Shown here in pieces: positions 35,667 through 44,880 of a stretch of DNA of 64,000 bases. The position numbers were made by a program, and so were the translations under genes. Where the stretch lies: NCBI RefSeq assembly GCF_018141445.1, contig NZ_CP058649.1, forward strand, positions 639,001 to 703,000, written 5' to 3'. The notes below the pieces were generated by a model. It was not told where the DNA came from, made no database searches, and saw nothing but the letters and a program-made list of their open reading frames with translations. Every line of letters starts with the position of its first letter. Within the stretch, counting starts at the first letter, position 1. The DNA comes from Vallitalea pronyensis (GTDB taxonomy: Bacteria > Bacillota > Clostridia > Lachnospirales > Vallitaleaceae).

Positions 35667-36701
35667 GTGGAGCAAAAGAGGGCAACTATTGGGGATGTGG
35701 CCAAGAGGGCTGGTGTTTCTATAACGACTGTTTCCCGTGTTTTGAATAAGAATTATCCTGTGAAGGAAGCGACACGGCAGAAAGTGGAAGAGGCTATTGA
35801 GATATTGGACTTTAAGCCTAATCTATTGGCTAGGGGCTTAATACATAATAGAACGCAGACCATTGGCATTCTTACGCCTAGTATAGAAAACCTTTTCTTT
35901 TCTGAAGTGGTAAAGGGTATTGATAGTGCTATTAAGGCTAATGGGTACACGGCATTCCTTGGTAATACGGAGGGGGATTCGGATCAAGAGAAGTTGATGA
36001 TTGATAATATGAAGAATCGAAGTGTGGATGGTATTATTGCCATTAATCCTCGTACCAATAATATTAAGTCAGGGTATTATGAAGCCCTTAGTAAACAGAT
36101 ACCTTTGATCATTATTAATGGGTATAATCGGGGTATTCATTGTAATTATGTGTTGAATGATGGTGAGGTTGGTGCATTAGAAGCTTTCAGATATTTGTAT
36201 GAATGTGGCCATCGTGAGATTGCTTTTCTTAGAGGTCAGGTGAGTTATTCCTATGATGTGAAGGAAGACATGTATAAGCAGTTTTGTAAAGATTATCATC
36301 TTACCTATCGTCATGAGAACATTTTGGTTGTTGAAGATGGTAATGGTTTGGAAACGGTAGAGCAGTCTAAGGCTTTGGTAGAGCAGATACTAAGGAAGCA
36401 AAGTGGATTGACAAGTTTATTTGCTTGTAATGATTGGATGGCAGTTGGTGCATTGAATGCCGCTAAGTCACTAGGCATAACGGTTCCGGATGATTTTTCA
36501 ATTATTGGGTTTGATAATACGATTATTAGTCAGATTACGGAACCTCGTTTGACAACCGTTGACCAGAGCATGAGCAGGTTAGGTCAGATATCGGGGAAAC
36601 GCATATGTGAGCTGATAGAAGGCAAGAGTAGTGAGAATAAGAAAATTGTAATTGAGACGAAGCTTTTAAAACGAGAGAGTGTTGGGCAGGTAAATCGCTA
36701 A
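35667..36701 (+). CDS. LacI/GalR-family transcriptional regulator
   Basis: 344 residues with GTG start at 35667 behind GGAGGTGGGAGA. The N-terminal helix-turn-helix (ATIGDVAKRAGVSITTVSRVLN) and hinge (KPNLLARGLI) are standard; the rest is the periplasmic-binding-like sensor (QTIGILTPSIENLFFSEVVKGI, MAVGALNAAKSLGITVPDDFSIIGFDNTIIS). It heads the gal locus and most likely senses a sugar to control it and itself. An operator-like palindrome lies at its transcription start and a copy within codons 72-78. Codon use is richer in G-ending codons than in the flanking genes. Confidence 0.92.
   Translation: MEQKRATIGDVAKRAGVSITTVSRVLNKNYPVKEATRQKVEEAIEILDFKPNLLARGLIHNRTQTIGILTPSIENLFFSEVVKGIDSAIKANGYTAFLGNTEGDSDQEKLMIDNMKNRSVDGIIAINPRTNNIKSGYYEALSKQIPLIIINGYNRGIHCNYVLNDGEVGALEAFRYLYECGHREIAFLRGQVSYSYDVKEDMYKQFCKDYHLTYRHENILVVEDGNGLETVEQSKALVEQILRKQSGLTSLFACNDWMAVGALNAAKSLGITVPDDFSIIGFDNTIISQITEPRLTTVDQSMSRLGQISGKRICELIEGKSSENKKIVIETKLLKRESVGQVNR
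35881..35898 (+). promoter_or_regulatory. Second copy of the LacI-gene operator-like site
   Basis: GTATAGAAAACCTTTTCT, identical over 18 bases to 35634-35651, about 247 bases downstream, inside the coding sequence. The core AGAAAA-CC-TTTTCT is an inverted repeat. Confidence 0.5.
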
Positions 36702-36786
36702 GTTAAGTTTGCAAAGAGTAGCTTTCATTAAAAAGGTGTTGCGTTAAAGGTAATGCATTATATATTCAAGGTAGGTGATGACATCT

Positions 36787-37527
36787 ATGGGTGAATTTGT
36801 TAGTGTTTTACAATCATCAAGTATTATTTTTTTAGCAAGTATTGTTCAAGGGAGTGTAGGATTTGGTTTTGCACTTATTGCGGTACCTTTGCTTACTTTC
36901 ATTTTACCTATGAAGGTCATTGTACCTATGGTGGTTGTTTATAGTTTGATTACCAATATAATGGTAATGATAACAGCTAGGCGACATATACGGTTATCAC
37001 AGATATGGATCATGATTTTTTGTGGTATTGCAGGTATTCCAATGGGTATATTAGGGTTGAAACATTTGAGTCCAGAGGGATTGAAAGTGATGCTTGGTTT
37101 ACTTATTTGTATCACAGCCATATCCATGGCTAAGGGGTATCGGGTGAAGTTCAAGCGTATGAAGATGGCTTATGGTGTAACAGGTTTTATCAGTGGTGTT
37201 TTAAATGGAGGTTTATCCATGAGCGGTCCACCTATTGTGTTATTCCTTAGTAATGAAGGATATGATAAGCATGCCTTTAGAGCTAATCTAACGGCATATG
37301 CCACTATTACTAATAGCATTACGATTGTCATGTTTATATGGCACGGTTTTTTAACGGTGGATATGGTAAGTATGATGGGTTCTAATATAGTAGCCTTGTT
37401 AGCAGGCGCTGTTGTAGGGATTAACGTAGCGAGAAAGATGGAAGAGAAGTATTTTAGGAAAATTGTACTAATGTTATTAATAACGGTAGGAGCCATAACA
37501 ATAATAAAGGCTGTTTTGAATAGTTGA
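36787..37527 (+). CDS. TSUP (TauE/SafE) family membrane transporter
   Basis: 246 residues from the ATG at 36787; the GTG/ATG at 36775-36780 lie too near the ribosome site AAGGTAGG. About eight membrane segments in two halves, each with the TSUP pattern: IVQGSVGFGFALIAVPLLTF at the start of half one and VTGFISGVLNGGLSMSGPPIVLFL in half two. Family members export sulfite, sulfoacetate or related anions, but many are uncharacterised. Located between the LacI regulator and galK with small gaps, so it is part of the gal locus; a role in sugar or anion export is open. Confidence 0.88.
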   Translation: MGEFVSVLQSSSIIFLASIVQGSVGFGFALIAVPLLTFILPMKVIVPMVVVYSLITNIMVMITARRHIRLSQIWIMIFCGIAGIPMGILGLKHLSPEGLKVMLGLLICITAISMAKGYRVKFKRMKMAYGVTGFISGVLNGGLSMSGPPIVLFLSNEGYDKHAFRANLTAYATITNSITIVMFIWHGFLTVDMVSMMGSNIVALLAGAVVGINVARKMEEKYFRKIVLMLLITVGAITIIKAVLNS

Positions 37528-37584
37528 CATGTATATAAAACATAAAGTAAAGCACATATTTTATAATAAGAGAGGAAGGTTAAG

Positions 37585-38745
37585 ATGCAAGGACAGATGG
37601 TTGAGAAGTTTTTAAAAATATACGGTGGTAGTGAAGAAGGTTTGAAGAAGTATTTTGCGCCTGGTAGGGTGAATCTTATTGGTGAGCATATTGATTATAA
37701 TGGCGGGTATGTCTTCCCATGTGCACTTGATTTTGGTACATATGCAGTGGCTAGAAAGCGTGAGGACAAGGTGGTACGCTTTGCTACCCTTAATTTTGAT
37801 CTTAGAGTAGAGATTAACGTGGATGTGATTGAATATGAGGAAGCTCATGATTGGACCAACTACCCTAAGGGTGTTATGAAGATGTTTAAGGATAAAGGTC
37901 ATGTGTTAGGTGGATTTGATGTTCTATATTATGGTAATATCCCCAATGGTTCAGGGTTATCTTCTTCAGCGTCTCTGGAAGTATTAACAGCGGTTATTGT
38001 GAATGATTTATTTGACTGTAAGGAAGACATGATTGAGATGGTGAAGATGAGCCAAAAAGCAGAGAATACCTTTAATGGGGTTAATTGTGGGATTATGGAT
38101 CAGTTTGCTGTAGGGATGGGTAAGAAAGATCATGCGATTTTATTAGATTGTGATACGTTGGCATATGATTATGCGCCCCTTGTGCTTGATGGGTATAAGA
38201 TTGTTATTGGGAATACGAAGAAGCGAAGGGGGCTTGCAGATTCTAAGTATAATGAGCGGCGTTCGGAGTGTGAGTATGCACTTGGATGTTTGCAGAAAGA
38301 GTTGGATATTCAGCATTTATGTGAGTTAGATATGGCTGGTTTTGAAGCAAACAAGCATCTAATCGATAGGGAGATTCCTAGAAATCGTGCGGAGCATGCT
38401 GTGGCGGAGAATGAGCGTGTGAAGAAGGCGGTTGAAGCGCTTAATACTGGAGACATTGCGACATTTGGTAAGTTGATGGATGCGTCTCATGTGTCCCTTA
38501 GAGATTTGTATGAGGTGACTGGGGTGGAGCTTGATACCATGGTTGAGGAAGCTTGGAAGATTGATGGGACCGTTGGTGCTCGTATGACGGGGGCTGGATT
38601 TGGTGGTTGTATTGTGAGTATTGTGAGGGAAGATTGTGTGGAGAGTTTTATTGAAGAAGTTGGGAAGAGGTATGAGGAAAGGATAGGGTTGAAGGGTGAG
38701 TTTTATGTTGCTAGTGTGGGGGATGGAGCTGGTGTTATAGGGTAG
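37585..38745 (+). CDS. galK: Galactokinase
   Basis: 386 residues, a GHMP kinase that phosphorylates galactose with ATP. The galactokinase signature is [22 protein letters not shown], the phosphate loop is [16 protein letters not shown], catalytic Asp lies in [13 protein letters not shown], and motif 3 is [16 protein letters not shown]. Length is normal. Ribosome site AGAGGAAGG. Coding strand is rich in G (AAG, GAG, TTG, GTG, GGG codons), unlike genes outside the gal locus. After the stop there is palindromic element 2 and then galE. Confidence 0.96.
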   Translation: MQGQMVEKFLKIYGGSEEGLKKYFAPGRVNLIGEHIDYNGGYVFPCALDFGTYAVARKREDKVVRFATLNFDLRVEINVDVIEYEEAHDWTNYPKGVMKMFKDKGHVLGGFDVLYYGNIPNGSGLSSSASLEVLTAVIVNDLFDCKEDMIEMVKMSQKAENTFNGVNCGIMDQFAVGMGKKDHAILLDCDTLAYDYAPLVLDGYKIVIGNTKKRRGLADSKYNERRSECEYALGCLQKELDIQHLCELDMAGFEANKHLIDREIPRNRAEHAVAENERVKKAVEALNTGDIATFGKLMDASHVSLRDLYEVTGVELDTMVEEAWKIDGTVGARMTGAGFGGCIVSIVREDCVESFIEEVGKRYEERIGLKGEFYVASVGDGAGVIG

Positions 38746-38772
38746 GTTGGTATTTGGGGTGTGCAAGACGGT

Positions 38773-38971
38773 GTAGGGGTATAGATCTAGGCATATGGTG
38801 TCTGTTAAATCGTTGGGGAAGTACTAAGCTCTCTGCGCAGCATATGGCTAAACTTTAGGAACTCCCGTTGGTCAGACACCTAAAGTTCTTAACGCCATAT
38901 GCTGCTTCGTTCGCTAAGTGCTTCTGGCCAAGGATTTAAAGGTCACCATATGCCTAGACCTATACCCCTAC
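38773..38971. repeat. Nested palindromic element 2 between galK and galE
   Basis: About 199 bases that fold back on themselves. Outer arms 38773-38800 and 38944-38971 match at 27 of 28 positions (left begins GTAGGGGTATAG, right ends CTATACCCCTAC). Next inward TTAAATC/GATTTAA, then AAGTACTAAGC against GCTAAGTGCTT (9 of 11), GCAGCATATGGC (38837-38848)/GCCATATGCTGC (38894-38905), and finally AACTTTAGG (38851-38859)/CCTAAAGTT (38879-38887) around a 19-base loop. No open frame and no terminal T run. It resembles element 1 at 35271-35464 in size and plan. Confidence 0.82.
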
Positions 38972-39182
38972 TTGGCTAGAGAGTTGAAATGGAAGAGTGT
39001 TAGAATGGATAAGTGTTAGGAAAATAACGCCAAAGGAATAAGAGATTTAGAGTTGGAGATGTGTGGATATTTATCCAGCGGAGCGGATAAATTGGATGAG
39101 GTTTGGTGGATTTAGAGTCATCATGTGTGGCTATGAAATAAAATTTTAGTTAAAAATTACTGTTAGAAGGGAGATATGTGTT
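38972..39182. other. Spacer before galE
   Basis: Besides the palindrome at 38773-38971, the gap before galE is G-rich, plain sequence with no promoter or gene that I can support. The only clear signal is the ribosome site GAAGGGAG before galE. Confidence 0.5.
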
Positions 39183-40172
39183 ATGGCAATTTTGGTTTGT
39201 GGTGGAGCTGGGTATATTGGTTCTCATACGGTAGCTCGGTTGATAGAAAAGGGTAAGGATGTTATTGTTTTTGATAATTTGCAGAAAGGACATAAGGAGG
39301 CTGTTCCTGAGGGTGTGGCTTTGTATGTGGGGGATCTTAGAGATCCTGAGGCTTTAGATAAGGTTTTTGGGGAGAATGATATTGAGGCGATTATTGATTT
39401 TGCGGCAGATTCTCTTGTAGGAGAGAGTGTGGGAGAGCCCCTTAAGTATTATCATAATAATGTGTATGGTACCATGTGTTTATTGGAGAAGATGAAAGCG
39501 TATGATGTGAAGTTTATTGTGTTTTCTTCTACGGCAGCTACATATGGTGAGCCAGAGCGTATCCCCATTGTGGAGACAGATAGGACCATGCCAACGAATC
39601 CTTATGGTGAGACCAAGTTATCGGTGGAGAAGATGTTGAAGTGGAGCGATCAGGCTTATGGTATGAAGTATACGGCGCTTCGGTATTTTAATGCGGCGGG
39701 TGCTCACGCGGATGGTCATATTGGTGAAGATCATGCGCCAGAGTCTCATTTGATACCGATAATTCTACAGGTAGCATTAGGGCAGCGTGAGAAGATTTCT
39801 ATATTTGGAAGTGATTATCCAACGAAGGATGGTACGTGTGTAAGGGATTATATTCATGTGACGGATTTAGCGGATGCACATATTTTAGCTCTAGAACGGT
39901 TGCAAAAGGGTGGTGACAGTGCTGTGTTTAATCTGGGTAATGGTACAGGATTTTCTGTGAAAGAGGTTATTGAAGTGACTCGAACAGTGACGGGGCATCC
40001 GATTCCTGTGGAAGAAGCGCCAAGACGTGCTGGTGACCCTGCTACCCTTATTGCTTCGTCAGATAAGGCCATGAAAGAGTTAAACTGGAAGCCCGCTTAT
40101 AATGGTTTGGAGCAGATTATCGCCAGTGCTTGGAAATGGCATGAGAGTCATCCTAATGGCTATGCAAAATAA
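39183..40172 (+). CDS. galE: UDP-glucose 4-epimerase
   Basis: 329 residues, short-chain dehydrogenase fold. NAD-binding [15 protein letters not shown] at the N terminus, [15 protein letters not shown] with the catalytic Ser/Thr, and the Tyr-Lys pair in [20 protein letters not shown] and the substrate loop [17 protein letters not shown] also fit. It interconverts UDP-galactose and UDP-glucose. 21 bases before galT with a ribosome site TTGGAGG between. Confidence 0.96.
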   Translation: MAILVCGGAGYIGSHTVARLIEKGKDVIVFDNLQKGHKEAVPEGVALYVGDLRDPEALDKVFGENDIEAIIDFAADSLVGESVGEPLKYYHNNVYGTMCLLEKMKAYDVKFIVFSSTAATYGEPERIPIVETDRTMPTNPYGETKLSVEKMLKWSDQAYGMKYTALRYFNAAGAHADGHIGEDHAPESHLIPIILQVALGQREKISIFGSDYPTKDGTCVRDYIHVTDLADAHILALERLQKGGDSAVFNLGNGTGFSVKEVIEVTRTVTGHPIPVEEAPRRAGDPATLIASSDKAMKELNWKPAYNGLEQIIASAWKWHESHPNGYAK

Positions 40173-40193
40173 TGACCAATTGGAGGCAGAGAG

Positions 40194-41714
40194 ATGGAAA
40201 ATGTTAAGATGGCAATAGAGAAGTTAATTCAGTTTGGTTTATATAAAGGTATGATTGAGGCATGGGATGTGCCTCTTGTTAGGAATCAATTAATGGATAT
40301 TTTAGGTATAGACGAACCTGCTGAGGTTATTTATGAAGGTGCATTAGATGAGACACCTGTATTTATTTTAAATGAGTTGCTGGATTATGCAGTTGAAAAA
40401 GGGCTTATTGAAGATACGGTAACGTACCGAGATATGTTAGATGCTAGGCTCATGGCAACAATAATGCCCAGACCATCTGAGCTTGTTCATAAGTTTTATG
40501 ATATAGTAGATGATTCGGGCATAGAAGCCGCTACGAATTACTATTATCAGTTATCTAAGGATTCCAATTATATAAGAATGGACCGAATAGCCAAGAATGC
40601 TTATTGGTTAGCCAAGACAGATGTGGGAGAGTTGGAGATTACCATTAACTTATCCAAGCCTGAGAAAGATCCTAAGGAGATTGAGAAAGCCCGAAGTATG
40701 CCAAGTGCCAATTATCCTAAGTGTTTTTTATGCATCGACAATGTAGGCTATCCTGGGCGGTTAAATCATCCAGCTAGAAATAACCATCGTGTTATTCCCC
40801 TAAGGTTAAATCATGAAGATTGGTATCTACAGTATTCGCCTTATGTGTATTATAATGAGCATTCCATTATTTTTAATCATCAGCATGTACCCATGAAGAT
40901 ATCCAAGGATACATTTATTCGGTTATTGGATTTTGTGGAGCAGTTCCCTCATTATTTTGTAGGCTCTAATGCAGACCTGCCCATTGTTGGTGGCTCTATA
41001 TTAAGCCATGATCATTTCCAAGGAGGGCATCATACTTTTCCGATGGAGACTGCACCTGTTATAAAAACGTATAAGCGTGAAGCTTATCCAGAGGTGACAA
41101 TTGGTTTGGTTAAGTGGCCTCTATCCGTCGTGCGTTTAGCGTCCAAAGACAAAGTTCAAATGATTGAATTAGCTGGAGAGATATTAGCGAAGTGGCGTAA
41201 TTATTCTGATGAGAGTCTTGGAATCAGGGCTTATTCAGAGGTTGATGGTAAGCAAGTGCCTCATAATACCATTACACCAATAGCCCGTATGAACCAAGAT
41301 GGCGATTTTGAACTGGATTTAGTCCTTCGTAATAATAGACGTAGCGATGCCCATCCAGATGGTATTTATCACCCACATGCTCATTTACATCATATTAAAA
41401 AGGAAAACATAGGCTTAATCGAAGTGATGGGTCTTGCTGTACTGCCTGCTAGACTTAAGGAAGAGTTATCATTAGTAGAAGATGTTTTAATAGGTAAGCT
41501 GACAGAATATAGCCATGAAGAGAAGCTTGTGAAACACCAACCATGGATTAAAGGATTGGTGGAGCAATATGGTACAGCCATGACGCAGGAAGAAGCAGAG
41601 GCTGTTGTTAAAGCAGAAGTTGGGCATATATTTGCAGAAGTGCTTAGATGTGCAGGGGTTTATAAAATGGATGAAGCGGGGATTGCAGGGTTTGAGAGAT
41701 TTATTAGAGCATAA
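40194..41714 (+). CDS. galT: UDP-glucose-hexose-1-phosphate uridylyltransferase (class II)
   Basis: 506 residues, the length of the class II GalT found in Firmicutes (class I is about 350). Landmarks are PNYPKCFLCIDNVGYPGRLNHPARNNHRVIPL-type sequence (here SANYPKCFLCIDNVGYPGR), SHDHFQGGHHTFPME with active-site His residues, and HPHAHLHHIKKENIGLIEVMGLAVLPARL. It swaps UMP between UDP-glucose and galactose-1-phosphate. It finishes the gal locus and is followed by a terminator. Confidence 0.96.
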   Translation: MENVKMAIEKLIQFGLYKGMIEAWDVPLVRNQLMDILGIDEPAEVIYEGALDETPVFILNELLDYAVEKGLIEDTVTYRDMLDARLMATIMPRPSELVHKFYDIVDDSGIEAATNYYYQLSKDSNYIRMDRIAKNAYWLAKTDVGELEITINLSKPEKDPKEIEKARSMPSANYPKCFLCIDNVGYPGRLNHPARNNHRVIPLRLNHEDWYLQYSPYVYYNEHSIIFNHQHVPMKISKDTFIRLLDFVEQFPHYFVGSNADLPIVGGSILSHDHFQGGHHTFPMETAPVIKTYKREAYPEVTIGLVKWPLSVVRLASKDKVQMIELAGEILAKWRNYSDESLGIRAYSEVDGKQVPHNTITPIARMNQDGDFELDLVLRNNRRSDAHPDGIYHPHAHLHHIKKENIGLIEVMGLAVLPARLKEELSLVEDVLIGKLTEYSHEEKLVKHQPWIKGLVEQYGTAMTQEEAEAVVKAEVGHIFAEVLRCAGVYKMDEAGIAGFERFIRA

Positions 41715-41734
41715 TGCATTATATATACTAAAGG

Positions 41735-41773
41735 CATTTTACTACGAGGTTATGTGGTAAAATGCTTTTTTTC
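41735..41773 (+). terminator. Terminator of the gal locus
   Basis: Stem GCATTTTAC (41735-41743) with GTAAAATGC (41758-41766), then seven T bases. About 20 bases after the galT stop. Confidence 0.85.
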
Positions 41774-41799
41774 TATGTTATAGTATTTTTTCTGTGTAT

Positions 41800-41828
41800 T
41801 GTATGTGAAAATATGAAGTGATATAATG
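41800..41828 (+). promoter_or_regulatory. Promoter for the epimerase-like gene
   Basis: TTGTAT (41800-41805), 17-base spacer, perfect TATAAT (41823-41828). About 100 bases before the start codon. Confidence 0.65.
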
Positions 41829-41930
41829 CTATTATTGATAAGAAACAATGAGGTTTAAATTACTACCACTAACTTATACAATCAGAATGACCTATAACAA
41901 TATATATTTGCCATATGAAAGAGGGATGAT

Positions 41931-43337
41931 ATGCAAAAAAGACTATTAATCATACTCGTCGTAATAATACTAATAGGCGTCGTGTTGTACTTTACTAATC
42001 GTAAGGAAATAAATGAAGGCTATAAAAAAGATACCATTACGGTTAAACAAGATAACTTTACATACAAACAACAGAATATTACCTTTAACAAACAAGGCCT
42101 TTTTTTTAATAGAAGAATTGACTATGATACATTGGAAGGTCATTATACAGCTAAAATGACTATTTTAGGAAACAAAGGGATGTTATACTATTTTAATGAA
42201 AACAAAGAGTTAATCGCGGAGAAACTAAAAGAAGGCCCATTACCAATGAACACCATGTTCTACATAGAAACTGACGGAGATCACTATTTATCAGGACAGA
42301 ATTATACATATCGAGATCTTGGGAATGGTACAAAAGAGAGTATAGAAGAGCATGTAGTACCCGTACATTTAAGCCAACATGAAGATACATGGTTGGTTAC
42401 CTATACCTTTAAGCTAGAGAAGAATTGGCACGGTATCATGTGGGGACTTCAATCTCCTAATCAATTAATTGATTTAACGAATCCAGAAAATGTTCAATTA
42501 TGGTCCTACTATGATGTGGATAAAAAAGCTAGGTTTGGAGAAGATGGTTATTATTATAAAAGTCCTAATAGTTATAAACCAACAAGTAACCATGCTTTCT
42601 GGAAAAATCCTGCCATGTACATTGTCAGTTCCTTTACTGAAAAAGGCGGTTCATTGGCATCGGATTTATTAGCCCAGAGTTGGTTAATCATTGCAGCAGA
42701 TAATTTGAATGACCATGGTTATTTTCCTACATTGCCACAAAGCGATTGGCTTAAAAATGATTATGGGATAGGTGCTCACTTTTTTGATACACGTTTTAAT
42801 GCTGACATTATTGAAACATACTTAATCGCTTATCAAAAGTTTGGACATGATATTTTTCGTCAGGTGTATTTAGAAGCTGCTCATTATTATGTTGAACATG
42901 CAAAAAATAATCATTTTACATTTGACTCTGAAAAAAATGGTGAAGGATGGTTAGTGGAGGATTATTACCATGAAATAGATAATCTGAATCCAACCCATAC
43001 ATCGCTTAACCATCAACTTCAAGCAATCAATATGTTCTTATTATTATATGAAGAAGAAGAGAACCAAGAATATCTAGTAATTGCAGAATACATGCTAAAG
43101 GGTATAAAAAACACACTGGATTGTTGGATTATGGAGGATCATAATCTAGAATATGCTTATTTACCAGATGGTACCATGGGATTTGTTGATTATCCATATC
43201 TAACGTATAATGATTTGTTTAAGTCTCAAGAGCTGTTAACACGAATTAATGGAGAGGGAGATGAGGATTTGGATTATTTAATGAGAGCTAAGAAAATATG
43301 GATGGATGATAATGGAATAACAGGTTATGAACAGTAG
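41931..43337 (+). CDS. Membrane-anchored protein with D-glucuronyl C5-epimerase-like domain
   Basis: 468 residues. An N-terminal membrane anchor (MQKRLLIILVVIILIGVVLYF) precedes an outside part. Residues about 220-468 look like the alpha/alpha barrel of the D-glucuronyl C5-epimerase C-terminal family: SFTEKGGSLASDLLAQSW, YYVEHAKNNHFTFDSEKNGEGWLVEDYYHE, NPTHTSLNHQLQAINMFLLLYE. The middle region (about 60-200) is beta-rich and unplaced. Such enzymes change the sugar configuration in uronic-acid polymers; whether the active residues are all present cannot be judged here. It could modify a wall polysaccharide. Own promoter; no partner genes adjacent. Confidence 0.68.
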   Translation: MQKRLLIILVVIILIGVVLYFTNRKEINEGYKKDTITVKQDNFTYKQQNITFNKQGLFFNRRIDYDTLEGHYTAKMTILGNKGMLYYFNENKELIAEKLKEGPLPMNTMFYIETDGDHYLSGQNYTYRDLGNGTKESIEEHVVPVHLSQHEDTWLVTYTFKLEKNWHGIMWGLQSPNQLIDLTNPENVQLWSYYDVDKKARFGEDGYYYKSPNSYKPTSNHAFWKNPAMYIVSSFTEKGGSLASDLLAQSWLIIAADNLNDHGYFPTLPQSDWLKNDYGIGAHFFDTRFNADIIETYLIAYQKFGHDIFRQVYLEAAHYYVEHAKNNHFTFDSEKNGEGWLVEDYYHEIDNLNPTHTSLNHQLQAINMFLLLYEEEENQEYLVIAEYMLKGIKNTLDCWIMEDHNLEYAYLPDGTMGFVDYPYLTYNDLFKSQELLTRINGEGDEDLDYLMRAKKIWMDDNGITGYEQ

Positions 43338-43392
43338 CAATGAAACAAAGAACCCTTAAGCATAGTGATACGGGTGTTTGCATATTGTCATT

Positions 43393-43435
43393 ATTGTCAA
43401 AGAATATTGACAATTACTAGAATTACATCTAAAAT
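43393..43435 (+). promoter_or_regulatory. Promoter with overlapping palindrome, PrsA-like gene
   Basis: TTGACA (43407-43412), 17-base spacer, TAAAAT (43430-43435). The inverted repeat ATTGTCA (43393-43399)/TGACAAT (43408-43414) overlaps the -35 box and could bind a repressor. Confidence 0.55.
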
Positions 43436-43474
43436 AGGAGTAAGCCATAGATAAAAAATGGAGGAGAAGAACAG

Positions 43475-44782
43475 ATGAATAAATTCAAAGGATTTGTAGC
43501 AGGATTTTTAGTAGCTTGTTTGTTACTATCAGGGACATGGGTTAAAGCCGAAGACATCGTTAAGCATATTCAAGTACTTATTAATACGATCAATATTGAA
43601 TTAAATGGAGAACAAGTAGCTAAGGCAGGTGAGAGTTATACCTTAACCAATGGAAAAGAAGTTCCCAATAGCCTTGTATATGAAGAAACGACATATGTAC
43701 CTATTAGAAAAGTATCTGAGATATTAGGAAAAGATGTCGTGTGGGATGGTGTAACAAAAACCATTAAGTTAAGTGACCCAGGTTATGCAGACGTGGCTGA
43801 CCAAGTCATAGCAACGATTGGTCATGAAAAGATTCTTGTCAGAGAGTTAAAGATTTACCTTAATCAGATTGTTAACCAATATGAATACATGTACGGGCCA
43901 TCGGTATGGGAGCAAGAATTGGAAGAAGGAAAAACCGTTGAAGATTATGCAAAAGAAAGTGCTGTCAACACCATGGAAATTGTCAACATACTTTATCAAA
44001 TAGCGCTAAAAGATGGCACTAGTTTGGCAGAAGAGCAGCTTGAAGGCATTGATGATAAAGTCATACAGGCTATTGATGGTTATCCTAACGCAGATAAAGA
44101 CGGTGTAACACAGGCGTTCATGAAAGCACAAGTGATAAAAGAGATGACCAGTCAAATAGCTTATCATAAGATGATAGAAGCAATTGCTATAGATGAAACA
44201 ACATTGCAAGCAAAATTAGAACAAAACACACAGTATACCGATATACAGCAAAATGGATATACATATTATGCAGAGCAGGTAAGAGCAAGACACATATTAT
44301 TTTCTACAGCAGATGAAACAGGAGAGCCACTATCTGACGAGAAAAAAGCAGAAGTAAAGGCTTTAGCAGAAGAAGTACTAGCAAAAGCAAAATCTGGGGA
44401 AGACTTCCAAGCCCTTGTAAAAGAATATTCTGAAGACCCAGGCTCTATGGGTGCTGGGGGTGAATATACCTTCTCAAGAGGTCAGATGGTGAAACCTTTT
44501 GAAGAGGCTGCATTTGCTCTAAAGCCAGGTGAAATTAGTGACTTGGTTGAAACAGCCTATGGGTATCATATTATTAAGTTAGAAGAATTGCTACCACCAC
44601 TTGATAAAGATATAGAAGCTGTTAAGAATCGTGAGAAGATGATTATAGAAGATGTTAAGAATCAACTTAAAGAGGAAGGGTTCAAGCAACAGATTGAAGT
44701 TTTGCGCCAAGAATATTCAGTGGTTATGAATGAAGAGTTGCTTAAGACAATTAAGGTAAGAGAAGAGTCCGTAAAAGAATAG
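43475..44782 (+). CDS. PrsA/SurA-type foldase with parvulin domain and copper-amine-oxidase-like stalk domain
   Basis: 435 residues, exported. The N terminus is a signal sequence; LVAC at residues 12-15 resembles a lipobox but the stretch after it stays hydrophobic (LLLSGTWVKAED), so simple cleavage after VKA is as likely. Residues about 30-105 resemble the copper amine oxidase N-terminal 'stalk' domain (GEQVAKAGESYTLTNGKEVPNSLVYEETTYVPIRKVSEILGKDVVWDG). A SurA-N-like helical region follows, then parvulin at about 265-372 (QVRARHILFSTADE, YSEDPGSMGAGGEYTFSRGQMVKPFEEAAFALKPGEIS, GYHIIKLEE). It should help fold secreted proteins, a plausible need next to the S-layer genes. Confidence 0.9.
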   Translation: MNKFKGFVAGFLVACLLLSGTWVKAEDIVKHIQVLINTINIELNGEQVAKAGESYTLTNGKEVPNSLVYEETTYVPIRKVSEILGKDVVWDGVTKTIKLSDPGYADVADQVIATIGHEKILVRELKIYLNQIVNQYEYMYGPSVWEQELEEGKTVEDYAKESAVNTMEIVNILYQIALKDGTSLAEEQLEGIDDKVIQAIDGYPNADKDGVTQAFMKAQVIKEMTSQIAYHKMIEAIAIDETTLQAKLEQNTQYTDIQQNGYTYYAEQVRARHILFSTADETGEPLSDEKKAEVKALAEEVLAKAKSGEDFQALVKEYSEDPGSMGAGGEYTFSRGQMVKPFEEAAFALKPGEISDLVETAYGYHIIKLEELLPPLDKDIEAVKNREKMIIEDVKNQLKEEGFKQQIEVLRQEYSVVMNEELLKTIKVREESVKE

Positions 44783-44797
44783 ATAAGTACGTTAGCT

Positions 44798-44819
44798 GAA
44801 CCCCTTGAGAAAGGGGTTC
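44798..44819 (+). terminator. Terminator of the PrsA-like gene
   Basis: Stem GAACCCCTT (44798-44806) with AAGGGGTTC (44811-44819), GAGA loop, then TTAATTGT. T run is short. Confidence 0.7.
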
Positions 44820-44880
44820 TTAATTGTCTATGGAAAATAATAACATTTTATTACGTTATTATTACATTCAAGGAAAAAGC

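Noticed and set aside
38359-38766. 135-codon minus-strand frame inside galK
   Set aside because: It is the shadow of the strong G-bias of galK (Pro/Thr/Asn-rich product), no ribosome site.
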